Positions 15,005 to 24,067 of a stretch of DNA of 51,408 bases are shown here, in pieces. The notes beneath the pieces were generated by a model that was given only the letters and a program-made list of their open reading frames with translations, was not told the origin of the DNA and searched no databases. The translations under genes and the position numbers were made by a program. Source of the stretch: an uncultured bacterium (GTDB lineage Bacteria > Cyanobacteriota > Vampirovibrionia > Gastranaerophilales > Gastranaerophilaceae); contig CAROLD010000013.1 in assembly GCA_949035555.1 (NCBI GenBank), positions 1 to 51,408 on the forward strand, read 5' to 3'. Position 1 is the first letter of the stretch, and each line of letters begins with the position of its first letter.

Positions 15005-15910
15005 ATGAATTTCCTGAAAATTATAACAGATATACCAATTTTAATAGTATTAACAACATTTATAATTTCCACAATATATTGCTGGTCTAAGTATGCAATG
15101 ATCGGGAAAAACTTGAACATATTTGTCCGGTTTATGCAGAATTTTAAACGGAATGATTTAAACTTCCGATTTAAAGAAATAGATACATGGATGCTTTCAA
15201 ATCCGTACGTTTCTGCGGTGTGGGCTGAGTTCAAAAACACACTTGTTTTTTCAGAATCAGTCGCTTTGAAAAAATCAGAAGGAAATGTTAAATATCAAGA
15301 TATATCATCAACTGTGCAAAATGTTCAAACTACAGTTGATCCGTTATATTTCTTCAATGAAGATACACTTGTTACAACCAAATGTAACTTCAAAATGATA
15401 CAAACAATCCCGACAGTTTTAACAGGTTTCGGACCGCTATTCACGTTCTTGAATATTGCAATTGCATTTGGTAAAATTGACTTTTCTACTCAGGAAAAAA
15501 CAATTCAATCAGTTTCAAACTTCATGGGAAGTATGCAGACTGCGGCACTGGTTTCTGTTGTTGCAGTAGGTTCTTCTCTTATTTACCTTATGATTGAACG
15601 TCTGGTTTATACAAGAATGTGTAAAACTCCGCTTGCTAAAATTCAAGAAATAATGGGCAGTTTGTTCGCCAGCATTTCATCAGAAAAATTCTTGTATGAA
15701 TTGTTACGCGAAACTAAAATTCAAAATAACAACTCTTCAAACTTGATTGAAGGAATGCCCGACAAATTCAAAACTGCGTTCAACGCAAGTATGGCAAGCA
15801 ACTTAATTCCATATTTGGAAAACTTAATCTTCGGATTAAATCAGCTAAATAAACAATTGAAAGAAAGCGCAAAATCCGGCAGATCTGATGAAGTAGATGA
15901 ACTGTTCTAA
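15005..15910 (+). CDS. MotA/TolQ/ExbB/ZorA-type proton channel subunit
   Basis: The start at 15005 (MNFLKIITDIP) is preferred over an upstream ATG because GAGGA precedes it. The protein has 301 residues and three membrane segments, near residues 8-27, 130-155 and 175-198. The second contains TVLTGFGPLFTFLNIAIAF, resembling the pore helix of ExbB, TolQ and ZorA. A cytoplasmic loop of ~100 residues lies between helices 1 and 2, and a ~95-residue helical tail follows helix 3. Such stators form a pentamer around the partner's Asp-bearing helix and turn ion flow into motion. The partner gene follows after 20 bases. It lacks the very long tail of Zorya ZorA. Confidence 0.78.
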   Translation: MNFLKIITDIPILIVLTTFIISTIYCWSKYAMIGKNLNIFVRFMQNFKRNDLNFRFKEIDTWMLSNPYVSAVWAEFKNTLVFSESVALKKSEGNVKYQDISSTVQNVQTTVDPLYFFNEDTLVTTKCNFKMIQTIPTVLTGFGPLFTFLNIAIAFGKIDFSTQEKTIQSVSNFMGSMQTAALVSVVAVGSSLIYLMIERLVYTRMCKTPLAKIQEIMGSLFASISSEKFLYELLRETKIQNNNSSNLIEGMPDKFKTAFNASMASNLIPYLENLIFGLNQLNKQLKESAKSGRSDEVDELF

Positions 15911-15930
15911 TAAATAAAGGCTTAAATAAA

Positions 15931-16620
15931 ATGGCAATGATGTTTAGAAAACAGAATAAGGAAGATGACGGCGGAAATATTTTCTGGGTCACAATGGCAG
16001 ACTTAATGCTCGGTCTTGCTATTGTTTTCATCACTTTGTTCGTACTTGCCATGACAGGTTTTTCTCAGCAGAGCGTTCAACAACAGCAAGTTCAAATGGA
16101 TGTATCCGAAAAAATTGGTGAAGGGATGAAAGAATCAGGGATAGAAGCTGACCTTGATAAAATGACAGGAGACCTGAAAATTTCCGACGGCGAATTATTT
16201 GAACTTAACAGCTATGTTCTTACTCCTGAAGGGAAAAAATTACTTGACAAACTTGCGCCTATATATATAAATACAATTTTTGCAGATAAAGAACTTGCAG
16301 GACAGATTGATAATATAATTGTTCAAGGACACACTGATTCACAAATGTTCGCGGGAGTAAACTCAAAAGATGAACAGTTTTTACGCAATATGGACTTGAG
16401 CTTAAAAAGAGCAAATGCTGTTGCCGAATATATTTTTACAACAGGTTACAATAGAAAATATGCTGATGAATTCAGAAAAAAAATTGTTGTAGAAGGCAAA
16501 AGTTTTAATGAACCGATACTGGTTAACGGCGTGGAAGATTATGACAAAAGCCGACGTGTGGAATTAAAGATAAAAGTGAAAAGCTGGGATGTTTCCTCAG
16601 CTCTGGGATTGAAAAAATGA
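15931..16620 (+). CDS. MotB/ZorB-like stator subunit with OmpA domain
   Basis: The 229-residue protein has one membrane helix near residues 19-42 (FWVTMADLMLGLAIVFITLF). D24 is in the position of the proton-carrying aspartate of MotB and ZorB. A linker follows, then an OmpA/MotB peptidoglycan-binding domain from about residue 88. Its signatures are VQGHTDS (D136), LSLKRANAVAEYIF and the SRRVELK ending. It should anchor the motor to the cell wall. It lies 20 bases after the channel subunit and overlaps the UPF0210 gene by 4 bases (ATGA). No flagellar gene is near. Confidence 0.85.
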   Translation: MAMMFRKQNKEDDGGNIFWVTMADLMLGLAIVFITLFVLAMTGFSQQSVQQQQVQMDVSEKIGEGMKESGIEADLDKMTGDLKISDGELFELNSYVLTPEGKKLLDKLAPIYINTIFADKELAGQIDNIIVQGHTDSQMFAGVNSKDEQFLRNMDLSLKRANAVAEYIFTTGYNRKYADEFRKKIVVEGKSFNEPILVNGVEDYDKSRRVELKIKVKSWDVSSALGLKK

Positions 16621-17978
16621 TAGATGAAAGAAGTATAATAGAAACTATAAATATGATTAAACTGTACAATCTGGATATCAGAACAGTTACACTGGCTCTG
16701 AGCTTGAGAGATTGTATATCGGATGATATAGATAAAGTCTGCGACAATATTTACAACAAAATTAAAAAATATGCAAAAAATCTTGTAGCATACGCGGATG
16801 AACTTGCAGACGAGTATTCAATACCGATTATTAATAAAAGAATTGCGGTCACCCCGATTTCTATTATCGGAGAAGCCTGCAAAGAGCCGGATTATGTAAG
16901 AATTGCACAGACACTTGATAAAGCAGCAAAAGAAGTCGGTGTAAATTTCATAGGCGGATTTTCGGCACTTGTTGAAAAAGGCTGTACAAAAGGAGACAAA
17001 CTTCTAATTGAAAGTATTCCTGAAGCACTAGCAACAACCGAATGTGTATGTTCATCAATTAATCTTGCATCTTCAAAAGCTGGTATCAACATGGATGCAG
17101 TTTTGAAAATGTCAGAAATCATTAAAAAAGCAGCTGAATTAACAAAAGAAAAAGACAGCATCGGAGCCGCAAAACTCGTAGTATTTTGTAATGTTCCGGG
17201 TGATAACCCGTTTATGGCAGGGGCATTCTGCGGAATGGGTGAGCCGGAATGTGCACTTAATGTAGGAGTTTCGGGACCGGGAGTTGTAAGAGCCGCTGTA
17301 GAAGCATTACCAAAAGATGCTGATATGAGCGAACTTGCGAATAAAATAAAAGAAATAGCATATAAAATTACATCCACAGGAGAACTTGTAGGAAGAAAAC
17401 TTGCAAAAAGACTTGATATTCCGTTTGGTGTAATTGACCTTTCTTTGGCGCCAACACCTGCACCGGGCGACAGTGTTGCTGGTATTTTTCAGGCAATGGG
17501 CTTGGAACATGCCGGAGCCCACGGCACAACTGCCGCACTTGCAATGCTTAATGATGCGGTTAAAAAAGGCGGAATCATGGCAAGTTCACATGTTGGCGGT
17601 TTATCCGGCGCATTTATTCCGGTATCGGAAGATGCAGGTATGATTGAAGCCGCTGAAAAAGGTTACCTGACATTTAACAAACTTGAAGCTATGACTTCAG
17701 TTTGTTCTGTAGGGCTCGATATGATAGCAATTCCGGGTGACACTCCAGAAAGCACAATCGCAGGAATTATAGCCGATGAAATGGCTATAGGTATGATAAA
17801 CAAAAAAACTACCGCAGTAAGGATTATCCCTGCCGCAGGCAAAAAAGTTGGAGATTACATTTCATACGGCGGACTGCTCGGCGAAGCACCTGTTATGCCA
17901 ATAAATGAACTTTCTTCGACAAATTTCGTTAATAGAGGCGGAAGAATACCTGCACCAATACACAGCTTAAATAATTAA
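16617..17978 (+). CDS. UPF0210 (DUF711, PFL-like) family protein
   Basis: This 453-residue protein matches the UPF0210/DUF711 family along its length. Recognisable stretches are IRTVTLALSLRDC, RIAVTPISIIGEA, GVNFIGGFSALVEKG, GMGEPECALNVGVSGPGVV and FGVIDLSLAPTPAPGDSVAGI. The fold is related to pyruvate formate-lyase, but no radical glycine or catalytic cysteine pair is evident, and the biochemical role is unknown. In many genomes the gene follows a small ACT-domain gene. Here its start overlaps the MotB-like gene, so translation is probably coupled to the motor. Confidence 0.85.
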   Translation: MIDERSIIETINMIKLYNLDIRTVTLALSLRDCISDDIDKVCDNIYNKIKKYAKNLVAYADELADEYSIPIINKRIAVTPISIIGEACKEPDYVRIAQTLDKAAKEVGVNFIGGFSALVEKGCTKGDKLLIESIPEALATTECVCSSINLASSKAGINMDAVLKMSEIIKKAAELTKEKDSIGAAKLVVFCNVPGDNPFMAGAFCGMGEPECALNVGVSGPGVVRAAVEALPKDADMSELANKIKEIAYKITSTGELVGRKLAKRLDIPFGVIDLSLAPTPAPGDSVAGIFQAMGLEHAGAHGTTAALAMLNDAVKKGGIMASSHVGGLSGAFIPVSEDAGMIEAAEKGYLTFNKLEAMTSVCSVGLDMIAIPGDTPESTIAGIIADEMAIGMINKKTTAVRIIPAAGKKVGDYISYGGLLGEAPVMPINELSSTNFVNRGGRIPAPIHSLNN

Positions 17979-17991
17979 AAACGGAGTAAAG

Positions 17992-18531
17992 ATGCCAAAA
18001 GCAAATTCAATTTCAAAATTTGACAATTCGCTGACAGAGTTTTTAATTAATTCTCTGGCAGATAAATACGGTGATACAAAATCTTATGCATACAAGTATA
18101 ACAATTTAAAAGTTTTTATGGATCCCAAAAAGGTTCCACAGCCGCATTTTTATGTTTCTATTGGCATTTCAGAAGCTTGTTTTTCTATAGATGACGGCAA
18201 AAAACTTGAAGGCGGACTTGGCTCAGAAGACGGCTATGTCAAAAGATGGGCTGACAGAACAAACATTAAAAAAGAGCTTGAAAATCACTGGAAAATTATT
18301 AAAGAAGCAATTACTGCTCAAGAAGAAGATGAAGTAAACAAAAAATCTGCAGCTATTGTTAAATTGAGACGCGCAGAAACAGCAGATGCAAATCTTAATG
18401 TCGATATGACATCAACCGGTATTGACAAATCTAAACGTGAACAGCGTCAAAAAAGAGACGAATTTCTTAAACGTGATGCTCGTTTAAAAACATTAAAAGA
18501 AGATTTGGAAGCAAGAAAAGAACTCGAGTAG
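17992..18531 (+). CDS. Hypothetical protein with charged helical tail
   Basis: I do not recognise this 179-residue protein. Residues 1-85 look globular (LTEFLINSLADKYGDTKSY, PQPHFYVSIGISEACFSI). From about residue 93 it is highly charged and helical (KKELENHWKIIKEAITAQEE to KTLKEDLEARKELE), consistent with a coiled coil. It has no signal peptide or membrane segment. GGAG lies 6 bases before the ATG, 13 bases after the UPF0210 stop, so it is probably the last gene of the motor operon. It converges on uvrC with 2 bases between stops. Confidence 0.7.
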   Translation: MPKANSISKFDNSLTEFLINSLADKYGDTKSYAYKYNNLKVFMDPKKVPQPHFYVSIGISEACFSIDDGKKLEGGLGSEDGYVKRWADRTNIKKELENHWKIIKEAITAQEEDEVNKKSAAIVKLRRAETADANLNVDMTSTGIDKSKREQRQKRDEFLKRDARLKTLKEDLEARKELE

Positions 18532-18533
18532 AT

Positions 18534-20192
18534 TTAAGATATACTTTTTTTAGATCTTAATTTCCTATGATATGTTATTGCGAATCTGTGAGCTTCATCC
18601 CTGATACGCTGGATTAAGAATAAAGCGCTGGATTCTCGCGGCAAAAGTATTGACTGAGAGGTATTTGGCAAAAACACCTCTTCTTGTCGTTTTGCTAAAC
18701 TGACAAAATCAATGTCGCTAACTCCAAGTTCTTTGACTATCTGCATTACGCTCGATAACTGTCCTTTACCGCCGTCAATGATGATTAAATCAGGTTTATC
18801 CCAGCCTTTATCACCAAGATGGGTCAATCTTCGCGTTAATACCTCTTTCATTGATAAAAAGTCATCAGGCTTACCTTCTGTTGTTTTAATTTTAAACTTT
18901 TTATATTCTGATTTTTTACTCAAACCATTGATAAATGTCACCATTGATGCAACGGTATTTGTCCCCTGAATATGCGAAATATCATAACATTCAATACGAT
19001 AAGGGAAATTATTCAGTTTTAATTTCTCTTTCAAATATGAACCTATATTATTAAAATCTTCATTAATTTTAGACATTTTAGAAAGCTTTGCATTATCAAG
19101 AACAACACGGCAATTCTTATCCGCGAGGGTTTGGAGTTCTTTTCCTTGAGCAGATTTTCCGTAACTGATTTTAACTTTTTTACCTGATATAATATTTAAC
19201 CATTCTTCGTATAATGCCTTGTCACCGACCTGTTCAAGCTCGTTTGAAACAATTTTATCAGGAAATTCTAAAGACAAAGTATTGTAATATTCTTTGAAAA
19301 ATGTCGCAAAAAATTCAGTCTTATCTTCTTCTTCCACGTCATATGTGAAATGCTTTTTATCAATGAGCCTTCCTTCTCTAATCATCATAATAACAATGGC
19401 TAAAATCCCGTCTTCATGGGCAAGTGAAATAACATCTTCATTTAGTTTTGTATTTTCATAAACAACTTTTTGTTTTTCAAGAGTTTTTTGCAAATCAAAA
19501 TAACTGTCACGAAGCCGCGCTGCTTTCTCATACTGCTGGGCATCCGAATATTTTTGAATTTGCTCCATTAACTGTTTCATAAGCTCTGATTGTTTGCCTG
19601 ATAAAAATAATTCAGCTTGATGAACAATTGCTTTGTATTCCTCACTTGTTACTAAATTTTGACAGGGCGCAAGACATTTACCTATGTGATAATAAAGACA
19701 GGGTCTTGAGGTGAACTTCGGAGTTTTACACTGGCGCAAAGGGAAAATTTTTTTTAGAAAATCCAGAGTTGAATGCATTGCGCGGACATCTGTATATGGA
19801 CCGTAATATCTTCCTTTTTCTGCATTCATATTCTTTTTACGTACAATTGAAATTCGAGGAAAATCCTCATTTGTAATAAGAAAATAAGGATATTTTTTAT
19901 CATCTTTTAAAAGAATATTGTATTTAGGCTTGTGTTTTTTTATTAAATGACTTTCAAGAATTAAAGCTTCTACTTCCGTATTTGTAATAATATATTCCAA
20001 ACGATCAATCTGCGAAACCAGCACATTAACCTTAACACTGTCGTGATGCTTACGGTTAAAATATGACATTACTCGGCGTTTAAGGATTTTTGCTTTTCCG
20101 ACATAAATAATTTCGCCTTCCGCATTGTAATAAATATAACACCCAGGAAGAGAAGGCAGAAGCTTTAAACTTTCTTTCAACTTGTCATTCAT
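18534..20192 (-). CDS. uvrC: Excinuclease ABC subunit C, lacking the C-terminal HhH domain
   Basis: UvrC makes both incisions in nucleotide excision repair. The 552-residue protein has the N-terminal GIY-YIG nuclease (LPGCYIYYNAEGEIIYVGKA), the cysteine cluster CLYYHIGKCLAPC, and a UVR motif near residue 210. The RNase H-like nuclease shows CYDISHIQGT, LIIIDGGKGQLSS and DEAHRFAITYHRKLRSK. It ends 4 residues after that block. Family members usually continue ~50 residues into a helix-hairpin-helix DNA-binding domain, absent here. The next gene's end abuts the stop, so no lost frame is available. An extended -10 (TGTTATAAT) ends 7 bases before the ATG, suggesting a leaderless mRNA. Confidence 0.95.
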   Translation of the reverse strand: MNDKLKESLKLLPSLPGCYIYYNAEGEIIYVGKAKILKRRVMSYFNRKHHDSVKVNVLVSQIDRLEYIITNTEVEALILESHLIKKHKPKYNILLKDDKKYPYFLITNEDFPRISIVRKKNMNAEKGRYYGPYTDVRAMHSTLDFLKKIFPLRQCKTPKFTSRPCLYYHIGKCLAPCQNLVTSEEYKAIVHQAELFLSGKQSELMKQLMEQIQKYSDAQQYEKAARLRDSYFDLQKTLEKQKVVYENTKLNEDVISLAHEDGILAIVIMMIREGRLIDKKHFTYDVEEEDKTEFFATFFKEYYNTLSLEFPDKIVSNELEQVGDKALYEEWLNIISGKKVKISYGKSAQGKELQTLADKNCRVVLDNAKLSKMSKINEDFNNIGSYLKEKLKLNNFPYRIECYDISHIQGTNTVASMVTFINGLSKKSEYKKFKIKTTEGKPDDFLSMKEVLTRRLTHLGDKGWDKPDLIIIDGGKGQLSSVMQIVKELGVSDIDFVSLAKRQEEVFLPNTSQSILLPRESSALFLIQRIRDEAHRFAITYHRKLRSKKSIS

Positions 20193-20199
20193 AACATTG

Positions 20200-20208
20200 A
20201 TTATAACA
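20200..20208 (-). promoter_or_regulatory. Extended -10 of uvrC, leaderless
   Basis: On the minus strand TGTTATAAT spans 20208-20200: a consensus TATAAT with an extended TG. It ends 7 bases before the uvrC ATG, so transcription should start at the start codon. No clear -35 hexamer is seen at 16-18 bp. Confidence 0.55.
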
Positions 20209-20243
20209 CATTCTTCTGCTATTTTGTAGTAAAGGGAATAAGA

Positions 20244-21674
20244 ATGAGTACAAATATATACGCAATCACAGACTCACATCAGGAAAGCAGAAATTTAAGC
20301 CGTCTTTTGAGCGGAATATATAACTTTGAACAAAATTCGGATAAGGAATTTATAATTCTTGACGCAGGCGATTTGTTTAAAGGAATTTATGATAAAGATT
20401 TATCCGTTAATGCTTATATAAAAATAAAACAACTTTTACCTAATGCGCAAATTGTTATAACATTAGGAAATAACGACTTCGGATTTAAAATAAATGATTT
20501 TGAATATCTTCAAAACACAATCAAAAAATTTGAAACAGCAGGTATAAATATTGTTTGCGCAAACCTGAAAAATACTAAAACAAACTCTTATCCTGATTGG
20601 GTTTCCCGTTATACAATACTCAATATTAACGGAGAAAAAATACTTATTACAGGATTTTGTTTAAACAATTCGTGCGCAAAAAAATTCGGATATGAACTTC
20701 TGCCGCCGGAGGAAACCTACAAAACATTAATAGATGAGATTAAAGAAGATTATGACAAAATAATCGTTTTAAATCATCACTGGTACCCGTATAGCAAAAA
20801 TTTGCATAAAATCGCAGGGAATATTGATTTAATTATCGGAGGTCACGAGCATTCACCTATAGAACCTGATTACGAAAACAATATATTTTACCCGTACTCA
20901 TTTGCGCGCTCAATGTATAAAATGTCCCTTGACAATAAAATTAAAAATGTTCGGGAAGTCACTATTGATGAGGTGAATTTCATCACTGAACTTGAACAGC
21001 CGATAAAAGAATACGAAGAAAAAACTCAGCTCAGAAAACCGATTGCAAAACGTGTATTAAACTTAACAAAATGCTATTCAGACCCTTGTCCTCTTGGAAC
21101 ATTTATATCAGATAATATGAAAAAGGCAGGGAATACAGATATTGCATTTCATTCAACAGGTTTCACAATGTACCCGCTGCGCAAAAACGACAGCTCGGAA
21201 ATAACCAATTATGACCTTTTGCAGGTAATGTGCGCGGACTGCTCTCTTGTAAAAATAGAAATTACATCAGAACAATTAAAAAAAGTTTTTGAAAACGCAA
21301 CAATGAACAGAATGTATCGCGACCGCGGGAATTCACGATTTGTTCAATGTTCCCAAAATATTACCCTGACAGGAATTGGAGACCCGCAAAACAAAACCTA
21401 CAAACTTTTGCAAATCGAAATTGACGGCGAAAAGCTTCTCAATGAAAATCAAGAACCCCTAAACCCGAATCAAAAATTTACCTGTACAATTGATCCTTAC
21501 ATAGGTTCTGGTGAACAAGGGTTTGAAGTTCTAAAAGACATTCCGAAAATAAAAATCCTTGACTGCGGAAACGAAGTAAAAATAAACGACCTTTTTAAAA
21601 ATGCATTGCAGAATGCACAAAAAGAATTCACAGACGAAACTTACCCGAGCTTTGAACTGACGGATTTAATATAA
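20244..21674 (+). CDS. Cytoplasmic 5'-nucleotidase-like metallophosphatase
   Basis: The 476-residue protein has the two-domain plan of UshA/5'-nucleotidases. Metal-site motifs are TDSH (D10, H12), DAGD (D40, D43), GNND (N76-D78), LNHHW and GGHEH. The C-terminal domain contains FISDNMKKAGNTDIAFHSTG and LLQVMCADCSLVKIEI. There is no signal peptide, unlike most UshA homologues, so it should act inside the cell. The usual catalytic histidine of GNH(D/E) is asparagine (N77), which may lower or change activity. AAGGGAA precedes the ATG. mutS2 follows after 23 bases but has its own promoter. Confidence 0.8.
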   Translation: MSTNIYAITDSHQESRNLSRLLSGIYNFEQNSDKEFIILDAGDLFKGIYDKDLSVNAYIKIKQLLPNAQIVITLGNNDFGFKINDFEYLQNTIKKFETAGINIVCANLKNTKTNSYPDWVSRYTILNINGEKILITGFCLNNSCAKKFGYELLPPEETYKTLIDEIKEDYDKIIVLNHHWYPYSKNLHKIAGNIDLIIGGHEHSPIEPDYENNIFYPYSFARSMYKMSLDNKIKNVREVTIDEVNFITELEQPIKEYEEKTQLRKPIAKRVLNLTKCYSDPCPLGTFISDNMKKAGNTDIAFHSTGFTMYPLRKNDSSEITNYDLLQVMCADCSLVKIEITSEQLKKVFENATMNRMYRDRGNSRFVQCSQNITLTGIGDPQNKTYKLLQIEIDGEKLLNENQEPLNPNQKFTCTIDPYIGSGEQGFEVLKDIPKIKILDCGNEVKINDLFKNALQNAQKEFTDETYPSFELTDLI

Positions 21675-21682
21675 TTATTTTG

Positions 21683-21691
21683 TGATAATAT
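21683..21691 (+). promoter_or_regulatory. Extended -10 of mutS2, leaderless
   Basis: TGATAATAT at 21683-21691 is an extended -10. Only six bases separate it from the mutS2 ATG at 21698, so the start codon should coincide with the 5' end of the mRNA. No ribosome-binding site is present and the -35 is poor. Confidence 0.5.
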
Positions 21692-21697
21692 ATAAGT

Positions 21698-24067
21698 ATG
21701 GATATCACATTAAAAAGCAGTAATACATTAGAGTTTGATAAAGTAAAAGAAGAACTGTCAAAATTTGCAAAATTTGAACAGAGCAGAACACTTTGCCTGC
21801 GTGCATCTGCACTGTCAGACATAAATAAAATAAAAGAACAAATTGAATTAACAAGAGAAGCAAAAAAAATTCTTGACTATGCAAAAGATACCCCAACAGA
21901 ATTCATTGCTCCCATTGGTAAAATCAAATCAAATGCGGCAGTATCTTACCTGACTGAAGTTGAACTGCACGATATTGCAAAAACATTGAAGTCATCAAGA
22001 CTTTTAAAAAGATTTATTATTGAATATTGTGAAGAGGATTTTTTACTAAAAAATTTAGCTGAAAAACTTGTCGCAGATAAAGAACTTGAAGACAGAATAT
22101 TTGAAACTTTTGACGAAAATTTAAACATAAGACAAAACGCAACACCTGAATTAAAAGGTCTTTATTCATCGTTAAAAGATACCGAGCAAAATATTAGAGA
22201 CCAAATTCAAACACTGATGAACAACCCGAATTTCTCAAAATATTTGCAGGAAAATATTTATACTCAAAGAGATGACAGAATAGTTTTTCAGGTTATGGCA
22301 TCCAATAAAACAAAAGTTCCAGGGATTATTCATGATGTTTCATCATCGGCAAAGACTTTCTATATTGAGCCGGCTCAGCTTGTGCCGCTTAACAATAAAG
22401 TCCGCGAAGTGAAATCCAAAATTCACGCCGAATGCATTAGAATTCTTGTTGAACTGACAAATTTAGTCAAAGAATATATGTCAGAGCTTGAACTTTGCGA
22501 AAAAATTATGGCAGAAATTGATTTTCATTTTGCAAAGGCAAGATATGCCGTAAAAATTCATGCAGTAGAGCCTGAATTAACCGATGAAAAATATATTTAT
22601 TTTGAGAACATGAAACACCCGCTATTAATGCAGGTAACAGAAGATGTTGTTGCAAATAACTTTGAAATCGGCAAGGATTACAAATCAGTTATTATAACAG
22701 GTTCCAACACCGGCGGGAAAACCGTCACTATAAAAACAATCGGGCTGTTTATTCTTATGGCAAAAGCAGGTTTATTCCTACCTTGCACATACGCAAAACT
22801 TTATCCGTTCAAAAAGGTTTTCGCGGATATCGGTGATTCTCAAAGTATTATGCAAAGTCTTTCGACTTTCTCATCACACATGACAAATATTATTGAAATC
22901 TTAAAACAAAGTACAGACGAAAGTTTTGTTTTACTTGATGAAATTTGTGCCGGCACAGACCCTGTAGAAGGCGCGGTTTTAGCGCGCGGGATTTTAGACA
23001 AACTTGCACAAAAACAGGTCACAAGTGTTATTACGACTCACTACGGAGAATTAAAAGCGCTTGAATATACAAACAGCTTTTTCAAAAACGCTTCAGTTGA
23101 ATTTAACACGGAAACCCTAAAACCGACATATAAACTGCTTATCGGCATTCCGGGTTTAAGTAATGCAATATCTATTGCTGCAAATTTAGGGTTAGACACG
23201 GATATAGTAGAAAAAGCAAAAACAACCCTTGTTACCCAGAAAGATCCTACCGTTGCGGTTGTTGAAAAGTTGCAGGAAACTCATCAGGAACTTTCCAAAA
23301 ATCTTGAAGAGGCTCAAGAATTAAAAGAAACTTCACTTGAAATAAAAAAAGAATACGAAGAAAATCTTAATCAGGTTAAAAAAGATAAGAAAAAAACAAT
23401 TAAAAATATCAAAAATAAATTTGACCTTGAAATGATGGAAGCCCGAGCAGAAATCAAAGAAATTCTTGACGAACTAAGGAAAGAAAAATCTGAAAAAATT
23501 GCACGCCGCGCGTACTCACGTCTTGCAAAACTTGAAGAAGGGTTTAGAGATGAAATTGAAAGCGTTTCTGATAAGACCCGTTACCTTGAAATTGATTGGG
23601 ATAAAGTTGTAGTTGGCGATGTTGTAATGATTAAAAACCTTCACCAAAAAGTAACTATTCTCTCTCTGCCTGATAAAAGCAAACGACTTACTGTAGATAT
23701 GGGTGCAATGAAAATGAAAGTTAAAAAAGATGAACTTGCAGTTCTTGATGAAAACTATAAGGAACCTGCCAAAGTAAAAATTCCGGGAACATCTTTTAAC
23801 AAATTCGAACTTAAACGTTACGAAATGTCACAAACACTTGATTTGAGAGGATACAGAGTAGAAGAAGCTCTTGATGAGGTCGAAAATTATCTTGACAAAG
23901 CAAGCTTAGCAAACCTCACACCTGTCTATATAATTCACGGACACGGAACCGGCGCATTAAAACAATCAGTAAGAGACTTTTTGAAAACATCGCCTTATGT
24001 TGCTAAATTTAGAGCAGGCGAAGACTCAGAAGGCGGCGATGGCGTGAGTGTTGTTGATATAAATTAA
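21698..24067 (+). CDS. mutS2: Endonuclease MutS2
   Basis: The 789-residue protein is normal length for MutS2. An N-terminal clamp/core region is followed by the MutS ATPase with Walker A TGSNTGGKTVTIKT near residue 332, a signature region SQSIMQSLSTFSSHM, Walker B SFVLLDEICAGTDPVEGA, and THYGELK. A long coiled coil near residues 520-630 (ELSKNLEEAQELKETSLEIKKEYEENL and on) leads to a KOW-like segment. The C-terminal Smr nuclease shows LDLRGYRVEEAL and IIHGHGTGALK. MutS2 acts in recombination control or ribosome rescue depending on species. Its last 4 bases overlap the convergent small gene. Confidence 0.95.
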   Translation: MDITLKSSNTLEFDKVKEELSKFAKFEQSRTLCLRASALSDINKIKEQIELTREAKKILDYAKDTPTEFIAPIGKIKSNAAVSYLTEVELHDIAKTLKSSRLLKRFIIEYCEEDFLLKNLAEKLVADKELEDRIFETFDENLNIRQNATPELKGLYSSLKDTEQNIRDQIQTLMNNPNFSKYLQENIYTQRDDRIVFQVMASNKTKVPGIIHDVSSSAKTFYIEPAQLVPLNNKVREVKSKIHAECIRILVELTNLVKEYMSELELCEKIMAEIDFHFAKARYAVKIHAVEPELTDEKYIYFENMKHPLLMQVTEDVVANNFEIGKDYKSVIITGSNTGGKTVTIKTIGLFILMAKAGLFLPCTYAKLYPFKKVFADIGDSQSIMQSLSTFSSHMTNIIEILKQSTDESFVLLDEICAGTDPVEGAVLARGILDKLAQKQVTSVITTHYGELKALEYTNSFFKNASVEFNTETLKPTYKLLIGIPGLSNAISIAANLGLDTDIVEKAKTTLVTQKDPTVAVVEKLQETHQELSKNLEEAQELKETSLEIKKEYEENLNQVKKDKKKTIKNIKNKFDLEMMEARAEIKEILDELRKEKSEKIARRAYSRLAKLEEGFRDEIESVSDKTRYLEIDWDKVVVGDVVMIKNLHQKVTILSLPDKSKRLTVDMGAMKMKVKKDELAVLDENYKEPAKVKIPGTSFNKFELKRYEMSQTLDLRGYRVEEALDEVENYLDKASLANLTPVYIIHGHGTGALKQSVRDFLKTSPYVAKFRAGEDSEGGDGVSVVDIN

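Noticed and set aside
15005..16620. Zorya anti-phage system
   Set aside because: The first subunit lacks the very long coiled tail of ZorA, and no zorC, zorD or zorE-like helicase or nuclease gene is next to the pair. Only a general stator assignment is supported.
16892..17377. Minus-strand open frame of 161 codons inside the UPF0210 gene
   Set aside because: It lies wholly antisense to a strongly supported gene, and its Ala/Ser/Pro-rich translation resembles no protein.
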